A model generated the notes under the pieces. The model ran no database searches, had not been told where the DNA came from, and saw nothing but the letters and a program-made list of their open reading frames with translations. Source: Shinella sumterensis (GTDB lineage Bacteria; Pseudomonadota; Alphaproteobacteria; Rhizobiales; Rhizobiaceae). From it: a stretch of 64,000 bases of DNA. The position numbers and the translations under genes are program-made. Position 1 is the first letter of the stretch. Each line of letters opens with the position of its first letter. Positions 10,043 to 18,065 of this stretch are shown piece after piece. Location of the stretch: NCBI RefSeq assembly GCF_004514425.2, contig NZ_MYFN02000008.1, forward strand, positions 159,898 to 223,897, read 5' to 3'.

Positions 10043-11416
10043 ATGGCCCGTGACACCACCGACCAGACGCCGATCCGCACCGTTGCGGAAATGGCGGACT
10101 ATCTCGCCGCCGGCAACAAGCCGAAGGAGAAGTTCCGCATCGGCACCGAGCACGAGAAATTCGTCTTCTTTACGGCCGACAACAGCCCCGTTCCCTATTT
10201 CGGCGATGCGAGCATTTCCGCACTGCTCAACGGCATGCAGGCCAAGACCGACTGGGAGCCGATCATGGATGCCGGCAACATCATCGGCCTTGCGGAACCC
10301 TCGGGCATGGGCGCGATCTCGCTGGAGCCGGGCGGCCAGTTCGAGCTGTCGGGCGCGCCGCTTGAAAACCTGCACCAGACCTGCAAGGAATCAAACCAGC
10401 ATCTCGCCACGTTGCGCGAGATCGCCGAACCGCTCGGCATCCGCTTCCTCGGCATGGGCGGCAGCCCGAAATGGTCGTTTGCCGAAACGCCGCGCATGCC
10501 CAAGAGCCGCTACGACATCATGACCCGCTACATGCCGAAGGTCGGCAGCCAGGGTCTCGACATGATGTACCGCACCTGCACGATCCAGGTGAACCTCGAT
10601 TTTTCCTCCGAAGCCGACATGCGCCGCAAGATGCAGGTGTCGCTGAAGCTGCAATCGCTCGCGACCGCGCTCTTCGCCTCCTCGCCCTTCACCGACGGCA
10701 AGCCGAACGGGCTCCTGTCCTGGCGTGGCAATATCTGGCGCGACACGGACAACAACCGCGCCGGGCTCATTCCCTTCGCCTTCGCGCCGGATTTCGGCTT
10801 CGAGGACTATGTGACCTGGGCGCTCGACGTGCCGATGTATTTCATCGTCCGCGACGGCAAGTACCACGACTGCACGCATGTCACGTTCCGCCAGTTCATG
10901 GCGGGTGCGCTGAAGGGCGAGGTCGCGGATTACGAGCCGAATTTCGGCGACTGGACGAACCACCTCTCCACGCTGTTTCCCGATGTGCGCCTCAAGCGGT
11001 TCCTGGAAATGCGCGGCGCCGATGGCGGCCCGTGGCGTCGCATCTGTGCGCTGCCCGCTTTCTGGGTGGGTCTGCTTTATGACGACGGCGCGCTCGACGC
11101 CGCCGAGGCGCTGACCCGCGACTGGACCTTCGAGGAAGTCTCGGCGCTGCGCGACGCGGTGCCGGCGCAGGGGCTGCGCGCCGAATTCCGCGGCAAGCCG
11201 CTCTTCGATGTCGCCCGCGAGGTCCTCGCCATCGCCCGCCAGGGACTTGTCGCGCGCGCACGCCTGAATGGCGATGGCGTCGACGAAAGCGTGTTCCTCG
11301 CACCGCTCGACGAAGTGCTGGCCAAGAAGGCCACGCTCGCCGAAGACATGCTGGCGCTCTACCATGGCCGCTGGAACGGCTCCGTCGAGCCGGTCTTCAG
11401 CGAGTACCAGTACTGA
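10043..11416 (+). CDS. gshA: Glutamate-cysteine ligase GshA (GCS2, plant/alphaproteobacterial type)
   Basis: A 457-residue enzyme catalysing ATP-dependent formation of gamma-glutamylcysteine, the first step of glutathione synthesis, in the cytoplasm. The sequence is the class found in alphaproteobacteria and plants: a KFRIGTEHEKF active-site segment near residue 33, MGMGAISLEPGGQFELSG-type signature near 90 and MYRTCTIQVNLDF near 175. It is about the expected size and lacks any GshB-like fusion domain. The ATG is preceded by AGAAGA. A 136-bp gap separates it from rsmE, so it probably has its own promoter. Confidence 0.94.
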   Translation: MARDTTDQTPIRTVAEMADYLAAGNKPKEKFRIGTEHEKFVFFTADNSPVPYFGDASISALLNGMQAKTDWEPIMDAGNIIGLAEPSGMGAISLEPGGQFELSGAPLENLHQTCKESNQHLATLREIAEPLGIRFLGMGGSPKWSFAETPRMPKSRYDIMTRYMPKVGSQGLDMMYRTCTIQVNLDFSSEADMRRKMQVSLKLQSLATALFASSPFTDGKPNGLLSWRGNIWRDTDNNRAGLIPFAFAPDFGFEDYVTWALDVPMYFIVRDGKYHDCTHVTFRQFMAGALKGEVADYEPNFGDWTNHLSTLFPDVRLKRFLEMRGADGGPWRRICALPAFWVGLLYDDGALDAAEALTRDWTFEEVSALRDAVPAQGLRAEFRGKPLFDVAREVLAIARQGLVARARLNGDGVDESVFLAPLDEVLAKKATLAEDMLALYHGRWNGSVEPVFSEYQY

Positions 11417-11501
11417 CATCACGCCAGAAAGCGGTTTGCGCGGCGGAAATTCCCATTATACTCAAGGCGCATACACGCCTGCCAGGGGAAGGGTCTCGCC
11501 G

Positions 11502-12344
11502 ATGCAATCGCTCTACGACATGATCATGCAGGCCCAGAACGGCAACGCGGTGGAGATCATGGCGCGGCAGTTCGGGCTTGCGCAGGAGCAGGCGGCCAAG
11601 GCCGTCGCCGCGCTGATGCCGGCCTTTTCCGAGGGCTTCAAGCGCAACGCCGCCAACCCCTATGACATGGCCGCCTTCATGAAGGCGCTGACCACGGGCG
11701 AGCACGCCAAGTATTTCGAGGACGTCTCCAAGGCCTTCACGCCGCAGGGCCTTGCCGAGGGCAACGGGATCCTCGGCCACCTCTTCGGCAACAAGGACGT
11801 GTCGCGCGCCATCGCCGCGCAGGCCGCGCAGATGACCGGCATCGGGCAGGAAATCTACAAGCAGATGCTGCCGGTCATGGCCAGCACGCTGATGGGCGGC
11901 CTCTTCAAGCAGTCCTTCGCCCCGTTCTTTCCCGGCGCGCCGGCCGGCGGCGCATCCGCCAACCCCTTCGCCGAGATGATGCAGCAATGGGCCGAAGCCT
12001 CAGGCCTCGCGAAGAAACCCGAGCCGGCGAACCCCTTCGACAATCCGTTCACGCAGGCCGCGCAGGAGTTCTTCGGCACGAAGAAGGAAGCGCCTGCCGC
12101 CAATCCCTTCACCGACAATCCCTTTGCGAAAGCTTTCCAGGACATGATGGCCGGAATGGCGGGCCAGCCCGCGGCAAGCGAGAAACCGCAGGAACCGAAC
12201 GCCGCCCCGGCCGATGCGCTCAAGTCGCTCGTCGGCACGATGTTCGATACCGGGCTGGAAATGCAGAAGGACTACCAGCGCAACGTCGAGGCGATCTTCG
12301 AGACGATGCGCAACGGCATGGACAGCGAGAGCAGCAAGGCCTGA
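11502..12344 (+). CDS. DUF937 domain protein with C-terminal NPF repeats
   Basis: A 280-residue protein. The N-terminal ~150 residues form a helical DUF937 domain (starting MQSLYDMIMQAQNGN and including QFGLAQEQAAKAVAALMP). The C-terminal part is low-complexity, with five NPF tripeptides in short repeated units (ANPFAE, ANPFDNPFTQA, ANPFTDNPFAKA) interspersed with amphipathic helices. There is no signal peptide. The start at 11502 has AGGGGAAGGG about 8 nt upstream; an in-frame extension from inside gshA is not credible. Function unknown. It lies 85 nt after gshA. Confidence 0.83.
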   Translation: MQSLYDMIMQAQNGNAVEIMARQFGLAQEQAAKAVAALMPAFSEGFKRNAANPYDMAAFMKALTTGEHAKYFEDVSKAFTPQGLAEGNGILGHLFGNKDVSRAIAAQAAQMTGIGQEIYKQMLPVMASTLMGGLFKQSFAPFFPGAPAGGASANPFAEMMQQWAEASGLAKKPEPANPFDNPFTQAAQEFFGTKKEAPAANPFTDNPFAKAFQDMMAGMAGQPAASEKPQEPNAAPADALKSLVGTMFDTGLEMQKDYQRNVEAIFETMRNGMDSESSKA

Positions 12345-12412
12345 CGGGCTTGAGGCTGCCCTGAAGTAAGGGGCGGCAGCTCTCGGCCCCGCCCCGACCT
12401 TCACCGCGAACC

Positions 12413-14662
12413 TTACGCCGCAGCCCGCGTCCGCGCCGCATCGGCGGGCAGGTTGAAGCGTTCGACGATGGCGGCGAGCGCGCGCGTATCGCCGGCGAGG
12501 CCGGACATGCCCGCCGCGGTCTCGGAAACCGCCTGACGGTTCTGCGCCGTGACCTGCTCCATCTCGTTCATCGACCGGCTGATATCGCCGAGGCTGGACG
12601 ATTGCTGGTTGGCGGCGGCGGCGATCGAATGGATGTGGTCGCTGATGCGGGTGACCTGCTCGGCGATGCCCGAAAGGGCCGACCCGGCCTGCTGCACGAG
12701 ATCGACGCCCTTCGCGACTTCCGTGCCGGATTTGGTGATGAGCGCCTTGATGTCCTTGGCGGCATTGGCCGAGCGCTGGGCGAGTTCGCGCACCTCCTGC
12801 GCCACGACGGCGAAGCCCTTGCCGGCCTCGCCCGCGCGCGCCGCTTCCACGCCGGCATTGAGCGCCAGCAGGTTCGTCTGGAAGGCGATCTCGTCGATGA
12901 CGTTGATGATGCTGGAGATCTCGCGCGAGGCGCCCTCGATCCGCTCCATGGCGGCCACCGCATCGGTGACGACGCCGCTCGACAGGTCCGTGCTGCGCTT
13001 GGCGTCCGTCGCCATGCGCGATGCTTCGTCGGCGCGCTCGGTGGAGTTGCGAATGGCCTCCATCATCTGGCCCACGGCGCCGGAGGTACGCTCCAGTGCT
13101 GCCACCTGGCTTTCCGTGCGCTCGGCGATGTCGCGGGCGGCGGCATCGACATGCACGACCTTGCCGTCGATCGAGCGCGCGCTGGAGGAGACGGCGGCAA
13201 TGGTTTCCGCAAGGCGGCGGACCGAGGTGTTGAAATCGGCGCGCAACTCATCCAGCCCGTCCGCGAACGTACGGTCGATGACGGTCGAGAGGTCCCCGAC
13301 CGACAGGCGCTCCAGCGCCGCACCGAGTGTGGCGACGGCTTCCTGAACCTCGCGCTGCTGGGCGGCCTTGGCCGCCTCCTGCGCCGCCTGTTCGCGGGCG
13401 GACGCGGCGCGCGCTTCGGCGGTCGACCGTTCGAGCGCGTCCTTTTCCAGCGCGGCGGTGCGGAAGACGGCGACGGAGCGCACCATGTCGCCGATCTCGT
13501 CGGCGCGGCCTTCCTTCGGCAGGTCGATCTGCGTGTTGCCGGCCGCAAGCGCCGTCATCGCCTTGACGAGCTGGTGGATGGGGCGCGTCAGGGCGCGCGA
13601 GAAGATCGTGGCCGCGAGGATGGCAAGCGCGATGATGGCGGCGGTGACGCCGAGCACGATGAGCGTGCCGCGCATCAGGCCGGCGGTCGCCTCCGCCCGG
13701 CTGATCTTCGCCACGACGGACCATTCGGCACTGCCGAAGGATAGCGGTGCCGCGGCGGCAAACAGTTCCGTCCCCGTCGCATCGGTGATCGTGCCGTGGG
13801 TTTCGCTGCCGACGGGCAGGTTCGTGATGTCGAGGCGAACCTTCAGCGCATCGTAGTCGGGCGTGCGGGGGGCATCCGTGAGGACCATGCCGTCGGCGCG
13901 CACGAGCACCGTTTCCCCGGTTTCGCCGAGGCCCTTGCTGTTGGCGAAGATCGTGTCGAGCTTGGCGTTCGGCACGCGGATCGCCATGATGCCGAGCGTG
14001 CGGCCGTTCATGGTGATGGGCGCCGCCAGAAACGCTGCCGGCGCGCCGCCGAGGGCCGCATATTCGGCGAAGTCGGAAAAGACGGACGACCCCGGTTCCT
14101 TGAGCGCCATGGCCTGGGTGAAGGCCAGCGCCAGACCGCTGTCCTTGTAGGGGCCGTCAGCGAGGTTCGTGCCGAAATCCTCGGCCTTGGCCACCGAGTA
14201 GAGCACGTTGCCCTTGGGGTCGATCATGTAGATATCCGCATAGCCGAGCGATTCGAGATGCTTGCGGAAGGTCGCGTGATACTGCTTGTGCGACCGGTCG
14301 AAATTGTCCTTCTTGGCGGTATCGAGCAGGTAGCGCTCGGACGGCGGGTTCGGATTGTCGGCGATGTAGCGCTTGTGCAGCTCCTTCGAGGGCTCCGCGC
14401 CCAGCGCCCCCCAAGCACCGGCGAACCCGTAGAAGGCCTGCGTGGTCGGCATGGCGCTCGCCATGCTGATGAGGTCGAGCTTCATGCCCTCCAGATAGGC
14501 GCGGGCTTCGTTGCGCCGGCCGTCCGCCGTCGCCTCCAGCTTCTGCATGACCTGGTCCGTCACCGTTTCGGCGCTGACGATCAGAGAGACCGCACTTGCG
14601 GCACCGATGGAAAGCAGCGTGAGCACGGCCGCGGCAAGGGGCAGTTTCCGGGAAATCCGCAT
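12413..14662 (-). CDS. Methyl-accepting chemotaxis protein with dCache sensor
   Basis: A 749-residue transmembrane chemoreceptor. It has an N-terminal membrane segment (~residues 7-29), a ~275-residue periplasmic double-Cache-like sensor (containing SLGYADIYMIDPKGNVLYS and a second unit around GETVLVRADGMVLTD), a second membrane segment (~306-328), HAMP (~330-385), and a long cytoplasmic signalling hairpin whose tip reads FQTNLLALNAGVEAARAGE. It lacks a C-terminal CheR-docking pentapeptide (it ends RTRAAA). The ATG at 14662 gives a normal signal-anchor; 35 residues of upstream in-frame sequence have no ribosome-binding site. The ligand is unknown. No che genes are near, as is usual for dispersed rhizobial receptors. 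Confidence 0.93.
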   Translation of the reverse strand: MRISRKLPLAAAVLTLLSIGAASAVSLIVSAETVTDQVMQKLEATADGRRNEARAYLEGMKLDLISMASAMPTTQAFYGFAGAWGALGAEPSKELHKRYIADNPNPPSERYLLDTAKKDNFDRSHKQYHATFRKHLESLGYADIYMIDPKGNVLYSVAKAEDFGTNLADGPYKDSGLALAFTQAMALKEPGSSVFSDFAEYAALGGAPAAFLAAPITMNGRTLGIMAIRVPNAKLDTIFANSKGLGETGETVLVRADGMVLTDAPRTPDYDALKVRLDITNLPVGSETHGTITDATGTELFAAAAPLSFGSAEWSVVAKISRAEATAGLMRGTLIVLGVTAAIIALAILAATIFSRALTRPIHQLVKAMTALAAGNTQIDLPKEGRADEIGDMVRSVAVFRTAALEKDALERSTAEARAASAREQAAQEAAKAAQQREVQEAVATLGAALERLSVGDLSTVIDRTFADGLDELRADFNTSVRRLAETIAAVSSSARSIDGKVVHVDAAARDIAERTESQVAALERTSGAVGQMMEAIRNSTERADEASRMATDAKRSTDLSSGVVTDAVAAMERIEGASREISSIINVIDEIAFQTNLLALNAGVEAARAGEAGKGFAVVAQEVRELAQRSANAAKDIKALITKSGTEVAKGVDLVQQAGSALSGIAEQVTRISDHIHSIAAAANQQSSSLGDISRSMNEMEQVTAQNRQAVSETAAGMSGLAGDTRALAAIVERFNLPADAARTRAAA

Positions 14663-14811
14663 GACGATCCGTCCAATAGAAAACGAGGCGGTGACCCGGT
14701 TCATCCGGAGGGCAGGCGGCATCATGCCCGTGGAGCGCTCCACGACTGCTGCGCAGACGGTATCCAAGTGTGGTTTACTTTAGGTAAAGCCGATCGCCGG
14801 CCGAGGACATG

Positions 14812-14850
14812 AAAAAGCCCGGCGCGGACCTTGGGAGTCGCACGCCGGGC
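14812..14850 (-). terminator. Rho-independent terminator of the DUF1127 gene
   Basis: GCCCGGCG (14817-14824) pairs with CGCCGGGC (14843-14850), and on the minus strand the stem is followed by five T residues (14812-14816). It ends the transcript of the DUF1127 gene at 14929-15225. Confidence 0.75.
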
Positions 14851-14928
14851 AAGCAGCAGGGTTATTGGCTCTCACCCTGCGGGGAAGTCTGGCGGCGCCC
14901 TCGCGAAAGAGGGCGTGGCCGGGAGAAA

Positions 14929-15225
14929 TCAGTCCAGGCGGCCGGCGCGCAGGTGACGGCGGGCGCGTTCGCGCGAGGCAAGCGTCAGGTGCAGGCCGGC
15001 ATCGGAGAAGAACGAAGCAGCCCGCACGGCGTGCACATCACTGCGGCGCAGCCCCATGTCCAGAAGCTGGTGGTCGTCGAGCTCGTTGAGCCGGTTGACC
15101 ATGCGGTGATTGCGCCAGGCGCGGAAAAATCCGAAGACGGCCGTGCGGACACGCGCTAGGAAGGTCGGGACCGGGCGGCGTGCCGCAGTCGTCTCAATTT
15201 CAAAATTACGGTCGATCATGCGCAT
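14929..15225 (-). CDS. DUF1127 small basic protein
   Basis: A 98-residue member of the DUF1127 (YjiS-like) family, with the characteristic block NRLNELDDHQLLDMGLRRSDV near residues 45-65. Related short, arginine-rich DUF1127 proteins in Agrobacterium and Rhodobacter affect RNA metabolism, phosphate and carbon responses. An AGGAG ribosome-binding site lies 7 nt before the ATG at 15225. The C-terminal ~30-residue extension (RERARRHLRAGRLD end) makes it longer than the ~47-residue minimal form seen at 32095. It is divergent from an LsrB/VtlR-like LysR gene; in Brucella VtlR directly activates DUF1127 genes, so regulation by its neighbour is a sound inference. Confidence 0.85.
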   Translation of the reverse strand: MRMIDRNFEIETTAARRPVPTFLARVRTAVFGFFRAWRNHRMVNRLNELDDHQLLDMGLRRSDVHAVRAASFFSDAGLHLTLASRERARRHLRAGRLD

Positions 15226-15403
15226 GGCACTTCTCCTTTCCGGCGCAGCGGTCCATCGTCTTCGATGGGGTTTCGCAGGACGCCAATGATCGTTCGCCAT
15301 CCGCAGGGGATCGGACGGCGGTTCGGGGTCTCGGTCTCATAAGGAACGCCCGCGGGAGGTCGAAGCGAGCGGCATATCTGCCGAACGAAGGCCCGGCGGA
15401 CGG

Positions 15404-15424
15404 AGCAATCGTTCAACAATTGCT
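15404..15424. promoter_or_regulatory. Inverted repeat in DUF1127/LysR divergent region
   Basis: AGCAAT (15404-15409) and ATTGCT (15419-15424) form a perfect inverted repeat with a 9-bp centre; seen as AAT-N9-ATT it has LTTR-site character. It lies upstream of both divergent genes and just before the LysR gene's candidate -35 box. It is a possible LsrB/VtlR-type operator. Confidence 0.4.
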
Positions 15425-15440
15425 TTTTCGCAGAATCCCA

Positions 15441-15469
15441 TTGATCAGTCCAACGAATGTTTCTAATAG
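15441..15469 (+). promoter_or_regulatory. Candidate sigma-70 promoter of the LysR gene
   Basis: TTGATC (15441-15446), a 17-bp spacer and TAATAG (15464-15469) closely match a housekeeping promoter. Predicted start is about 15476, giving a very short leader before the ATG at 15488 or 15500. Confidence 0.55.
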
Positions 15470-15499
15470 TATCAATCAAACAATCTGATGAGTTTATCC

Positions 15500-16453
15500 A
15501 TGTCCGCTCCGCTCGACATTGACCAGCTGCAGACCTTCGTCTCGATCGCAGATACCGGGAGCTTCACACGCGCCGCCGAGCGGGTGTTCAAGACCCAGTC
15601 GGCCGTCTCCATGCAGATGCGCCGCCTGGAGGAGCGCATCGGCAAGCAGCTCTTCATGAAGGATGGCCGCGGCAACCGGCTGACGGCGGAGGGCGAACGC
15701 CTGCTCAACTATGCCCGGCGGATGCTGCGCCTCAACAACGAGGCCATCGCCGCCTTCGATGACAACCGGCTGGAAGGCATGCTGCGCATCGGCACGCCCG
15801 ACGACTATGCCGACCGCTACATGCCCGAGATCATCATGCGGTTCGCCAAGACGCATCCGAATGTCGAGCTTTACATCGTCTGCGAGCCCTCGGTGGACCT
15901 GGCCGAGAAGATGGCGAAGGGCGAGCTCGACATTGCGCTCGTCACCCACAATCCGCGCCAGCGCCATTCCGACGTCGTGCGCACCGAGCCGCTCTGCTGG
16001 GTGATGTCGGCGAACCATCCGCTGCCGGAAAACGCGCCCGTGCCGCTTGCCGTGGGGCGGCGCGACTGTCAGTGGCGGCAGATCGCCTGCGGGGCACTCG
16101 ATTCGGTGGGCCGTGACTACCAGGTCCTGTTCACCAGCTGGTCGTCGACCGTCGTCGCCGCCGCCGTCATGGCCGGCATGGCCGTGTCGGTCTTGCCGGA
16201 ATCGGCGCTGCGCCCGGGCATGAAGGTGCTGACGCAGGCGGACGGCTTTCCGTCTCTGGCGCCGGTGCAGATCGGCATCATGCGCCGGCCGGGCCTGTCG
16301 CCGTCGCTTTCCAACGCCATTACCAGCCATATCACAGCGTGCCTCGACAACATCACGCCTCTGGCCGCCACCGAAGACCTCACGGATGCCGAAGTCAAAG
16401 TGTTTCCGCGCCTTCCGCGGCATCGGCCGGGACAGATCCTGCCCGGATGGTAA
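15500..16453 (+). CDS. LysR-family regulator, LsrB/VtlR-like
   Basis: A 317-residue LysR-type regulator. The N-terminal HTH reads DIDQLQTFVSIADTGSFTRA and continues through a QSAVSMQMRRLEERIGK recognition segment, followed by a LysR substrate-binding domain. It resembles LsrB (Sinorhizobium redox and LPS regulation) and VtlR (Brucella/Agrobacterium activator of the AbcR2 sRNA and DUF1127 genes). Several cysteines in the effector domain (IVCEPS, PLCWVM, RRDCQW, QIACGA) would suit redox sensing as reported for LsrB, but this is not shown here. Starts at 15488 and 15500 are both possible; neither has a strong ribosome-binding site. The divergent DUF1127 gene supports the VtlR-like reading. The stop overlaps the next start. 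Confidence 0.85.
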   Translation: MSAPLDIDQLQTFVSIADTGSFTRAAERVFKTQSAVSMQMRRLEERIGKQLFMKDGRGNRLTAEGERLLNYARRMLRLNNEAIAAFDDNRLEGMLRIGTPDDYADRYMPEIIMRFAKTHPNVELYIVCEPSVDLAEKMAKGELDIALVTHNPRQRHSDVVRTEPLCWVMSANHPLPENAPVPLAVGRRDCQWRQIACGALDSVGRDYQVLFTSWSSTVVAAAVMAGMAVSVLPESALRPGMKVLTQADGFPSLAPVQIGIMRRPGLSPSLSNAITSHITACLDNITPLAATEDLTDAEVKVFPRLPRHRPGQILPGW

Positions 16454-17019
16454 CGCAGCTTCCGCTTGACGGCGCCCCTCTCGTCAAGAACGGGCCGACC
16501 GGTGTCACCACCCGGCTCGCCCGCGACGACGAGGCGGAAACGCTCTGCCAGATCGAACGATCGGCCGCGCAGGCCTTCCGGCTGATCGAAGCCTTCTCAT
16601 GGCTTTCGGTCGGGGATGTGCAGAGTGCCGAAACGCATCGCAGGCTGACCGCCGCCGGCACCAACTGGGTGGCGGCGGACGACGGCGACCGGCCGCTCGG
16701 TTTCCTGAGCGCGGAAATCGTCGGCAGCGACCTTCATATCTGCGAGGTCTCGGTGGGCCACCTTCATCAGGGCTTCGGCCTTGGCCGCAGGCTGATCGAA
16801 CACGCCATCGAACATGCCGCGGCGCGTGGTCTCGAGGCGGTGACGCTCACGACCTTCCGCACCATTCCGTGGAACTGCCCGTTTTACGAGCGGCTCGGCT
16901 TCCGCATTCTGGAGGACGGCGAACTCTCGCCGCGCCTGCTCGAACTCATGGACCGCGAGGATGCCGACGGGCTTTCGCGCGACACGCGGTGCGCGATGCG
17001 GCTGGACGTCAGCGCCTGA
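16447..17019 (+). CDS. GNAT-family N-acetyltransferase
   Basis: A 190-residue GCN5-related acetyltransferase. The acetyl-CoA-binding motif A is visible as VSVGHLHQGFGLGRRLIEHA (Q-x-x-G-x-G), followed by the motif B-like FYERLGF near residue 145. The ATG at 16447 overlaps the stop of the LysR gene by 7 nt, so the two are translationally coupled; this argues against longer readings that begin inside the LysR gene. The substrate is unknown; small-molecule or antibiotic-like acetyltransferases share the architecture. Confidence 0.85.
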   Translation: MVTQLPLDGAPLVKNGPTGVTTRLARDDEAETLCQIERSAAQAFRLIEAFSWLSVGDVQSAETHRRLTAAGTNWVAADDGDRPLGFLSAEIVGSDLHICEVSVGHLHQGFGLGRRLIEHAIEHAAARGLEAVTLTTFRTIPWNCPFYERLGFRILEDGELSPRLLELMDREDADGLSRDTRCAMRLDVSA

Positions 17020-17022
17020 AGA

Positions 17023-17042
17023 CGGCGCCGGGACCGGCGCCG
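17023..17042. terminator. GC-rich hairpin between convergent GNAT and MAPEG genes
   Basis: CGGCGCCGG (17023-17031) and CCGGCGCCG (17034-17042) form a perfect inverted repeat with a 2-nt centre, in the 29-nt gap between the two convergent stop codons. No T-run follows on either strand, so it may be a weak or shared terminator. Confidence 0.4.
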
Positions 17043-17048
17043 CCTGTA

Positions 17049-17468
17049 TCAGGTAAAGGCGAGCCAGATACCGAGCCACGCCCACAGGGCCATCAGGACG
17101 AAAAGGCCGGCAATGAACAGCGGCCGACGGTAGCGCAGGCGGTTGCTCGTGACATGCACCCAGGCATGGGCATAGCGCAGGGCCACGAACAGCCAGCCGC
17201 CCGCCACCGTCACCGGATTGTCGGCATCGACCAGATAGAGAAGGATGCTGACGGCGTAGAAGAGAACCGGCAGTTCGAACTGGTTGGCGATGGCGTTCTT
17301 GACGGTGAGGCTTTCGGCCGGCTCCTCCCGGTTTTCGCGGAACTGCTCCGCACGGGCGGTACCATTGCGCACGGCGCCGATGCGGCGCGAGGAGAGCAGG
17401 ACATAGAGCGCGAAGACGAGCGCGACATGCGCGATCATCGGCCAGATGGTGGCTTCCGTGGGAGACAT
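17049..17468 (-). CDS. MAPEG family membrane protein
   Basis: A 139-residue integral membrane protein of the MAPEG superfamily (membrane-associated eicosanoid/glutathione metabolism). Four hydrophobic segments are visible: ~10-28, ~64-80, ~85-102 and ~115-137. The NQFELPVLFYAVSILLYLV segment after ENREEPAESLTVKNAIA is typical of bacterial MAPEG proteins. AAGGA lies 5 nt before the ATG. A glutathione-dependent role is possible but unproven. Confidence 0.85.
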   Translation of the reverse strand: MSPTEATIWPMIAHVALVFALYVLLSSRRIGAVRNGTARAEQFRENREEPAESLTVKNAIANQFELPVLFYAVSILLYLVDADNPVTVAGGWLFVALRYAHAWVHVTSNRLRYRRPLFIAGLFVLMALWAWLGIWLAFT

Positions 17469-17566
17469 GAAAATCCTTTGGCTTGTCGTATCGTCCCGCG
17501 TTCATAGGCGGTTATGGCCAGGGCCTCAACCCGCAGCGGCCGATCCGACAAGCCGAAAGCATGATC

Positions 17567-17926
17567 CTACTGGGGCGTCAGGGTCTCCGAACCGGAACCG
17601 TCCTTGCCGCTGATCGTCCAGGCGCCTTCGAGCGAGCCGTCGGCCTTCACCTCGTAGACGATGAGCCCGACCGCGTCTTCCAGCACATAGGCGGCGGCAA
17701 ATGCATTGTCGTAGAGCATGCAGATGCCGTTCGACGTGACGGCACCGGTGTTCCATTCGATGGCGCAGGTCGTCTCGCTCGTCAGCGTGATCGTCGCCGT
17801 GCCGCTATAGGCCGAGCCATCGAGGTTCGTGCCCTCGACATTATAGGTGCCGGCATTGACGGTTTGCGCGTGAACGGGCGCGCCCAGCGCAAGGCCGAGA
17901 AGCACGCCAGCCAGAATCGTTTTCAT
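17567..17926 (-). CDS. Small exported protein of unknown function
   Basis: A 119-residue protein with a classical signal peptide (MKTILAGVLLGLALGAPVHA, cleavage after residue 20). The mature part is rich in Gly, Thr and Ser and predicted all-beta, beginning with a GTYNVEGTNLDGSAYSGTA repeat-like segment. Two cysteines (TTCAIEW, NGICMLY) may pair in the periplasm. Similar short secreted proteins with an EGTNxDGSxYSG motif occur in rhizobia, but I know of no function. A terminator separates it from guaB upstream. Confidence 0.75.
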   Translation of the reverse strand: MKTILAGVLLGLALGAPVHAQTVNAGTYNVEGTNLDGSAYSGTATITLTSETTCAIEWNTGAVTSNGICMLYDNAFAAAYVLEDAVGLIVYEVKADGSLEGAWTISGKDGSGSETLTPQ

Positions 17927-18013
17927 GATGTCCCCCGAGGAGCAGCGAGATTGCCGCTATTTCATCCTATGCGCATACATTCAGGAACGGAAAGGGAGAA
18001 CGGCGCCAAATAC

Positions 18014-18042
18014 GAAAATGCCCGGCGAAGCCGGGCATTCTC
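18014..18042 (-). terminator. Rho-independent terminator of guaB
   Basis: AATGCCCGGC and GCCGGGCATT form a stable stem with a GAA loop (about 18017-18039). On the minus strand it is followed by TTTTCG, 20-odd nt after the guaB stop. Confidence 0.75.
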
Positions 18043-18065
18043 ATTCTGGCGTCTGAACGTGCGGA

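Noticed and set aside
14888..14925. GCCCTC-GCGAAA-GAGGGC hairpin after the DUF1127 gene
   Set aside because: No T-run on the minus strand; the better terminator is 40 nt further at 14812-14850.
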